DNA of 10,772 bases, taken from Lachnospiraceae bacterium (GTDB lineage: Bacteria > Bacillota_A > Clostridia > Lachnospirales > Lachnospiraceae). A model generated the notes under the pieces. It was not told where the DNA came from. It was given only the letters and a program-made list of their open reading frames with translations, and ran no database searches. Made by a program: the position numbers and the translations under genes. Each line of letters starts with the position of its first letter. Position 1 is the stretch's first letter. The stretch lies in the NCBI GenBank assembly GCA_017613595.1, contig JAGADM010000045.1, forward strand, positions 1 through 10,772, read 5' to 3'. Shown here one piece after another: positions 6,436 to 10,772 of this stretch.

Positions 6436-6464
6436 TTTATACTCGCTTTTATCGAAAAAATCAA
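6436..6464 (-). promoter_or_regulatory. Promoter of the thi operon
   Basis: TTGATT (6464-6459) and TATAAA (6441-6436) are separated by exactly 17 bp on the minus strand, a good sigma-70/SigA-type promoter. The -35 is two mismatches from TTGACA and the -10 is one from TATAAT. Transcription would start near 6429, about ten bases before the TPP aptamer. It begins only nine bases after the flavodoxin stop codon, so readthrough from the upstream cluster is also possible. Confidence 0.75.
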
Positions 6465-6472
6465 GCGGTATT

Positions 6473-6919
6473 TTACAGGATTTCCACCTCCGCTGCCGTC
6501 TTCACGAGCTTCGCTCCGACGATTTCGCCGCCTTTTACATAAGGCGCGAGCTTCTCACCGGTCTTTCCGATGCCGCTTCCTCCGGATGTGGCAAATACGA
6601 CAATCTTCTTTCCGCTCCAGTCATAGCCCTGACAGAACGTGTTGACCACGTTAGGTGCCGCGCCGTACCAGATCGGAAATCCGATGTAAACCGTATCGTA
6701 TTCCGCGAAATTATCTACGGTACCGGCAACCGGAACGTCCTTCTTTCCGAACTTCTCCTTGTTGCATCGTGCAATCGGATTGATCCAGCGGATATCCGCC
6801 TTCGTATACGGCTCCTGCGGAACGATCTCAAACACATCTGCCGAAGTCTTCTCAGCCAGTTCCTTTGCTACCTTCGCGGTCGTTCCTTCCGCGCTGAAAT
6901 ACGTTACCAGATTCTTCAT
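6473..6919 (-). CDS. Short flavodoxin
   Basis: A 148-residue FMN-binding electron carrier, expected in the cytoplasm. The phosphate loop is YFSAEGTTAKVAKELA (7-22), where Glu replaces the Thr of the common SxTGxT pattern. YIGFPIWYGAAP supplies the aromatic Trp/Tyr loop that stacks on the flavin, and FATSGGSGIGKTG is the third flavin loop. The segment PYTKADIRWINPIARCNKE is typical of the short flavodoxin_4-like proteins common in gut Firmicutes. The start is ATG at 6919, eight bases after AAGGAG; an upstream in-frame ATG at 6970 has no site. It follows the MBL-fold gene after 57 bases without a terminator, so it is probably the last gene of that cluster. Its redox partner is unknown. Flavodoxin-like reductase or quinone-reductase roles are alternatives. 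Confidence 0.9.
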   Translation of the reverse strand: MKNLVTYFSAEGTTAKVAKELAEKTSADVFEIVPQEPYTKADIRWINPIARCNKEKFGKKDVPVAGTVDNFAEYDTVYIGFPIWYGAAPNVVNTFCQGYDWSGKKIVVFATSGGSGIGKTGEKLAPYVKGGEIVGAKLVKTAAEVEIL

Positions 6920-6976
6920 GCCTGTTTCTCCTTTTCCGTCTTTATGAGGTTGTACCGGCGGCCGAAGCATAAACCG

Positions 6977-7867
6977 CTACAGCTTAATTACTTGTTTCCG
7001 GTCTTCCGGAACCGACACTCTGTCGGGATTATAGCTCATGTTGAAACGCTTCCCGTCCTCGCGTCCGTAACCGACCTCTTTCTTCTTCGCGGCCCAGCAT
7101 ACTTTGCCGCCCATCAATCCGTCCGCTTCCACGTGATCGTCCGTTCCCGCAAGCACCCTTGCTACGGTTTCGATGGCTTCGTCAATGATCGTATTGTCGA
7201 AGATCTCATGACCGCCGTACATCATATCGAACTCGCCCTGGCGCTCTTTTAACCGCACGAGACTCTTCATGTAATCGATGATCGGAAGCGAGTGGTCAAA
7301 TTCGACGAGCGTGCTTCCGTTGCAGGCGTCACCGCTGTACGCGATCCGCGTTTTGTGATCGATCAGTATGATCGAACCGGCCGTGTGTCCGCCGGCTTCC
7401 GCGACCTCGATGATGCGGTCTCCGAGGTCGAATTTGTCCCCGTCGTAAACCGGAAGCATTATGATCGGATCCCAGTCCGCAAAGTTGTCATCCAATACGA
7501 TCAGATCGCGGTACTCCTCAGGGCAGTTCTGCCTTGCCATCTCATAAAGCTGCTCCTTTTTATACCCGAACGATGATGCGGCAAGCGCCATATCGCGCGG
7601 GTGGATGTAGCAGCGGTCAAAGAAGAAATTGCCTCCGATATGATCCGTATGCGCATGCGTGTTGACAAGAACAATCTTCTTGTCCGTCAGCGTCTCACAG
7701 AACTTCTTCACGTTTCCGAGACCGATGATCGAATCGATCAGAAGCGCGTAGTTCTCCCCTACGATCAGATAGCAGTATGCAAACGGACGCTCCACGCCGT
7801 TGTTGAAAATCTTATAGCTTCCGTCTGCTATTTCCTCTGCCGAAAAATACGAAAACTTCTCTTCCAT
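6977..7867 (-). CDS. MBL-fold metallo-hydrolase
   Basis: A 296-residue metallo-beta-lactamase-fold hydrolase with a complete two-metal site: HAHTDH at 71-76 (His71, His73, Asp75, His76), His161 in GGHTAGS, Asp180 in YSGDA and His220 in YGGHE. No signal peptide is visible, so it should act in the cytoplasm. The fold covers lactonases, thioesterases, glyoxalase II-like enzymes and others, so the substrate cannot be named. The FDP-type flavin diiron route seems unlikely because no flavodoxin domain is fused, though a separate flavodoxin is the next gene. The start is ATG at 7867, six bases after GGAGG, and one base separates it from the cyclase stop, so the two are almost surely co-translated. 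About 60 residues follow His220; this C-terminal tail has conserved-looking aromatic and charged residues. Confidence 0.92.
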   Translation of the reverse strand: MEEKFSYFSAEEIADGSYKIFNNGVERPFAYCYLIVGENYALLIDSIIGLGNVKKFCETLTDKKIVLVNTHAHTDHIGGNFFFDRCYIHPRDMALAASSFGYKKEQLYEMARQNCPEEYRDLIVLDDNFADWDPIIMLPVYDGDKFDLGDRIIEVAEAGGHTAGSIILIDHKTRIAYSGDACNGSTLVEFDHSLPIIDYMKSLVRLKERQGEFDMMYGGHEIFDNTIIDEAIETVARVLAGTDDHVEADGLMGGKVCWAAKKKEVGYGREDGKRFNMSYNPDRVSVPEDRKQVIKL

Positions 7868-7868
7868 T

Positions 7869-8468
7869 TCATTCCTCCGATTTTATAAGAACCGCTCTGC
7901 ACGGCGCTCCGTCCGAGCCGCCGAGATTAATCGGCGCCGCGTTCAGAAGATATACGCCTTCCGGCACCTCACCGAGCCGGATTCCTTCCAGTAACACAAC
8001 CTCCGCACCGAGCATCACAAGGTGCACCGCCATCGGCGCGTCTACCGGTCCGACGGTCTGCGATTCGTTGCCGTATAATTTGATTCCTTTGTCCGCGAGA
8101 TACTTCGCGGCTTCCAACGTAAGTGTCGCGTTTCCTTTGACGAGCAGCCTCTCCGCGGCACGTGTGTCAAGCGCCTTAGCCGCCTCATAAATCCGCTCCG
8201 CGTCCGCGGCCGTCACGTCGCTCTCGTGTTCCGCGACATACGCGTAACCGATAAACCGGTCCATGTCCACACGGTCGATTGTCTTTCCGCCGTCAATAAA
8301 ATGATACGGCGCGTCCACATGCGTTCCGTTGTGCGCGCACATCGAAAAAGCGGTAAGGTTGCATACCGCTCCGTCAGCGATCCGCAGTTTCACCTCGCGG
8401 ACCGGACTCGGGTCGCCCGGATACACGTTGCACCCGAACAGTTCCTGGGAAATATCATAAATCTTCAT
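7869..8468 (-). CDS. Cyclase/kynurenine formamidase-like metal-dependent hydrolase
   Basis: A 199-residue member of the cyclase family (PF04199 type), which includes arylformamidase (KynB), isatin hydrolase and polyketide cyclase-named proteins. The family metal motif HxGTHxDxPxH is intact: His46, Gly48-Thr-His50, Asp52, Pro54 and His56, preceded by YPGDP (16-20). The C-terminal LLNAAPINLGGSDGAPCRAVLI matches the closing strand pattern of the family. Members hydrolyse amide bonds or small cyclic compounds; which one is not readable here. No tryptophan-degradation genes are nearby, so I do not call it KynB. The start is ATG at 8468 after TGAGG with a seven-base spacer. Its ATGA overlaps the end of the frame that continues behind the deacetylase stop, and it is joined to the MBL gene by a one-base gap. 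Confidence 0.92.
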   Translation of the reverse strand: MKIYDISQELFGCNVYPGDPSPVREVKLRIADGAVCNLTAFSMCAHNGTHVDAPYHFIDGGKTIDRVDMDRFIGYAYVAEHESDVTAADAERIYEAAKALDTRAAERLLVKGNATLTLEAAKYLADKGIKLYGNESQTVGPVDAPMAVHLVMLGAEVVLLEGIRLGEVPEGVYLLNAAPINLGGSDGAPCRAVLIKSEE

Positions 8469-8539
8469 TCTTCTACCTCACCGACATAAACGGTATTCTC
8501 TTCGTCCCGTCCGAAAAAGGCATCCTCCGCCCCTGTGCC
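8465..8539 (-). other. In-frame 24-codon continuation behind the deacetylase stop
   Basis: Directly after TAA (8542-8540) the deacetylase frame stays open for 24 codons and stops at TGA (8467-8465), which overlaps the cyclase ATG as ATGA. The encoded tail is acidic (AEDAFFGRDEENTVYV, then GEVEE) and looks like ordinary protein. The simplest reading is a former C-terminus cut by a recent stop, or occasional readthrough. It could also be plain spacer: 24 sense codons arise by chance fairly often. Confidence 0.35.
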
Positions 8540-9247
8540 TTACAGCGACGGTTCAAAGAACGTCGGAACGTCAAATGTGACACCGTTCTCGATCAGACAG
8601 TCAATAAACTGCTTATAATATCCGGGCACGAGCTCATCGGTCTCGTCGTGCGCGTGAAGCAGCAGAATGTGGCTTCCGCCGTCCGCAAGCATCGCGGCTC
8701 CGCTTCCCGGATTCTTATCGTAAATCCGCTTCCACACATCGTCTGCGGTAAATCCCGAACCCGGACGGATATTGTATTCGGCGAAGTCAAATGTCCAGAA
8801 CGTATCGATATCCTTACTGAGCCCGAACTCTTTCCAGAACGGATACGGAATCTGGATATCGCAGAGCTTATGAAAACCGTTCTTCCGGAAGTACTCCTGC
8901 AGCGCTTCCTTGTTCGCGCCGCCCTTATCCCCGTACGGGAAACGGAACGGACGGAACCGTCTCTCCACACCGGCATCCGCGTACAGTTTGTTTAACACAA
9001 GCTCGTTCTTCTCAATCTCTGCCGTCGCCTCCTCGAAAGTGATTGCCGAGAAAGCCGGATGCGAATAGCTGTGGTTGCCGACGATCATGCCGTGCTGCAG
9101 CGCGTATATCGCGTTATCATAGTATTTCTCGACATTCTGTCCGACTGCGAACATGAGTGCCGTGATTCCCTTTTCATTCAGGTAGTCGACGATCGCCGGC
9201 GTATTGCGCGATGCGATGTCGTCAATCGTTAAAATGGCGTGTATCAT
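8540..9247 (-). CDS. Polysaccharide deacetylase (NodB-fold) family protein, cytoplasmic type
   Basis: A 235-residue NodB-homology (CE4-like) protein. The motifs are LTIDD (6-10; Asp9/Asp10, with Ile in place of the common Phe), HSYSHP (59-64; metal His59 and His63), RFPYGDKG (102-109) and LLLHAHDE (195-202; catalytic-site His). All expected metal and acid residues are therefore present. There is no signal peptide or membrane anchor, unlike cell-wall deacetylases, so a cytoplasmic small-molecule or sugar amide substrate is more likely. The start is ATG at 9247 behind AAGGAG. After its TAA the same frame continues 24 codons to a TGA overlapping the cyclase start, so it may have been longer. It lies 75 bases behind the M3 peptidase gene with no terminator seen. 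Confidence 0.9.
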   Translation of the reverse strand: MIHAILTIDDIASRNTPAIVDYLNEKGITALMFAVGQNVEKYYDNAIYALQHGMIVGNHSYSHPAFSAITFEEATAEIEKNELVLNKLYADAGVERRFRPFRFPYGDKGGANKEALQEYFRKNGFHKLCDIQIPYPFWKEFGLSKDIDTFWTFDFAEYNIRPGSGFTADDVWKRIYDKNPGSGAAMLADGGSHILLLHAHDETDELVPGYYKQFIDCLIENGVTFDVPTFFEPSL

Positions 9248-9322
9248 TTTCCTCTCCTTTTCCGCAGCGTCTTTCTGCTATTATTCATCAGCGTATAACC
9301 TGCCGCGAACATGGTTTCCGTT

Positions 9323-10772
9323 TTACATATACCGTTTCCGGATTTCCTCGATCACGTGAGCCGTACTCTTCTCAACCGTTCCCTCACGGAAGGGATTCAG
9401 CAGATTTCCGGTCTCTAACAGTTCAAAGTAACCCTTCGTTCCGCCGGCGCGGCACAGTTTGAGATAATCCTCCCATGCAGCCTTCCGGTCCGTTTTCATC
9501 CGGCCGTAGTACTGGAACGCGCAGATCTGCGCAAGCGCATACTCAATGTAATAGAACGGATAAAGGAAGATGTGCAGCTTCTGCATCCAGAATCCGCCGC
9601 CCTCTAAGAATGCGTTACCGTCGTAATCACGCCACGGCATGTATTTCTCTTCGATCGATTTCCATACCTTCCGCCACTCCGCCGGCGTCATATCGGGATT
9701 CGCGTACACTTCATGCTGGAATTCGTCCACGCTTACCAGATACGGGATCGTGCAGAACGCTCCGATCAGGTGCGCCGTGATGTATTTGTCCGCTTTGTCT
9801 CCGAAGAAAGACTCCATCCAAGGGTACGCAAAATGCTCCATCGACATGGAGTGTACTTCGTTGATCTCCGACGTCGAACCGGAAAGTACGCTTACCGGAA
9901 TCGAACGCATGGCGAGATATCCCTGGAACGCGTGGCCGGCCTCGTGCGTCAGTACATCCACATCCGCTTCCGTGCCGTTAAAGTTGCTGAAGATGAACGG
10001 TGCCTTGAAAAGCGGCATACGGGTCATGTATCCGCCCATATGCTTGCCGGGTTTCGTCTCAAGGTCGTAAAGCTCATATTCCTTCATAAAATCGAAGAAT
10101 TCGCCGGTTTCCGGACTCATGGCGCGGTACATCTGCCGTGCCTTTTCTACGAGTTCCTTCGCCGTTCCGATCGGAAGCGCGTTGCCGTCCGGGTATTTCA
10201 AAGGCTCATCGTAGTAATGAAGCTTATCGATGCCGAGGTGTTTCCGCTGCGCTTCGTAAATCTCCGCCACGGCAGGCGTGATGATCGTCCGCACCTGCTC
10301 GCGGAACCGTGCCGCGTCCTCTTTCGTGTAATCGAAACGGTTTCTGGCGATATATGCCATATCCGTATAGGAGGCAAATCCCATCTTCTTCGCCTTCGCA
10401 ACCCGCACCTTCACTGCCTCGGCGTACTGTGCCTCCAGCTCGCCGCTGATCTGCTCATAAAGCTTCGCCCACGCTTCGAACGCTTCTTTCCGCTCCGCGC
10501 GGTCGGTGCTCTGCATATGCTTTAAAAGCCCGTAGAAATTGCACTGCTCGCCGCGGAACTGTGTTGACGCACCTGCGGTCGTCTTCTGGTAAGCCTGACG
10601 CAGTTCGCCCTCACGGATGGTTTCGTCAATGATCCTCTCGTCGCTTGTCATAAGGTCCGCGTCAATCAGGCGGAAGAACTGGGCACCGAATTCCTTCTCC
10701 AGTTCTTTACGGAACGGGGATTCCGCCAATGCTTTCTGCCATGCGTTGTACTGCGGGATTGTCTTTGCGGAT
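9323..10772 (-). CDS. M3-family oligoendopeptidase (PepF-like), 5' end beyond right edge
   Basis: The visible 482 residues are the greater part of a zinc oligoendopeptidase that cleaves short peptides, normally in the cytoplasm. The metal motif HEAGH lies at 276-280 of the visible part, and the third ligand Glu is exactly 25 residues past the second His (in SEINEVHS), as in M3 enzymes. YCY/HIFLYPFYYIEYALAQ near the C-terminus and FSNFNGTEADVDVLTHEAGH are typical of the PepF/M3 group. Family members are about 560 residues, so some 80 N-terminal residues are missing. The frame is open to the right edge and begins in mid-gene (AKTIPQYNAWQKALAES); a TTG at 10729 is only an internal Leu codon. The gene ends 75 bases before the deacetylase gene. 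No terminator is seen between them, so co-transcription is possible but not shown. Confidence 0.95.
   Translation of the reverse strand, partial: SAKTIPQYNAWQKALAESPFRKELEKEFGAQFFRLIDADLMTSDERIIDETIREGELRQAYQKTTAGASTQFRGEQCNFYGLLKHMQSTDRAERKEAFEAWAKLYEQISGELEAQYAEAVKVRVAKAKKMGFASYTDMAYIARNRFDYTKEDAARFREQVRTIITPAVAEIYEAQRKHLGIDKLHYYDEPLKYPDGNALPIGTAKELVEKARQMYRAMSPETGEFFDFMKEYELYDLETKPGKHMGGYMTRMPLFKAPFIFSNFNGTEADVDVLTHEAGHAFQGYLAMRSIPVSVLSGSTSEINEVHSMSMEHFAYPWMESFFGDKADKYITAHLIGAFCTIPYLVSVDEFQHEVYANPDMTPAEWRKVWKSIEEKYMPWRDYDGNAFLEGGGFWMQKLHIFLYPFYYIEYALAQICAFQYYGRMKTDRKAAWEDYLKLCRAGGTKGYFELLETGNLLNPFREGTVEKSTAHVIEEIRKRYM

Noticed and set aside
8474..8523. Mini-frame of 16 codons starting at ATG 8523
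   Set aside because: GGAGG directly abuts the ATG, leaving no spacer; the peptide has no attenuator-like run of codons.
8514..8539. GGCA...TGCC followed by five T behind the deacetylase, as a terminator
   Set aside because: Only a 4-bp stem with a long loop; too weak for an intrinsic terminator.
9713..10525. Plus-strand open frame of 270 codons
   Set aside because: Antisense to the M3 peptidase, which is unambiguous by its HEAGH motif; Arg/His/Val-rich shadow composition and no family pattern.
10727..10729. TTG as the start of the M3 peptidase
   Set aside because: The frame is open through the right edge with family-like residues before it, and the N-terminal region of the family is otherwise missing, so the true start is outside.
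1..10772. CRISPR arrays, insertion sequences, tRNA or rRNA genes, phage genes
   Set aside because: No regularly spaced repeats, transposase or integrase motifs, or recognisable tRNA/rRNA sequence were found by eye on either strand.

Overview
The window reads as a stretch of chromosome from a Firmicute, most likely a Clostridia/Lachnospiraceae-type bacterium. The reasons are strong AGGAGG-type ribosome binding sites before nearly every gene, tight co-directional packing, a ThiW/CytX/ThiN-style thiamine salvage operon and a PepF/M3-type oligoendopeptidase. The phylum assignment is inference from gene content. Every gene I can support is on the minus strand, so transcription runs from high to low coordinates.

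Right part (10772 down to 6473): an M3-family oligoendopeptidase cut by the right edge (5' end missing) is followed by a tight four-gene cluster: a polysaccharide-deacetylase (NodB-fold) protein without a signal peptide, a cyclase/kynurenine-formamidase-like hydrolase, an MBL-fold hydrolase with all metal ligands, and a short flavodoxin. The cluster looks like an uncharacterised small-molecule pathway. Behind the deacetylase stop codon the same frame stays open for 24 more codons and ends in an ATGA overlap with the cyclase start.

Centre (6472 down to 1277): a promoter (TTGATT-17-TATAAA), a TPP (THI-box) riboswitch and an intrinsic terminator precede the operon thiW-thiM-thiE-thiD-cytX-thiN. 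Together these genes import thiazole (ThiW) and HMP (CytX), phosphorylate them (ThiM, ThiD), join them to thiamine phosphate (ThiE) and pyrophosphorylate thiamine (ThiN). No de novo precursor genes (thiC, thiG, thiH, thiS) and no thiL are in the window. Between the riboswitch terminator and thiW lies an unusually structured leader of about 240 nt with six simple hairpins.

Left part (1276 down to 1): a nested palindrome (probable operon terminator, or an operator pair), a BlaI/CopY-like dyad, then the 5' part of an FtsX/MacB-type ABC transporter permease gene that runs off the left edge.

The best candidates for something undescribed are the structured post-riboswitch leader with its overlapping 80-codon reading frame, the interrupted or extended deacetylase frame, and the hydrolase cluster itself. 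None is proven here.
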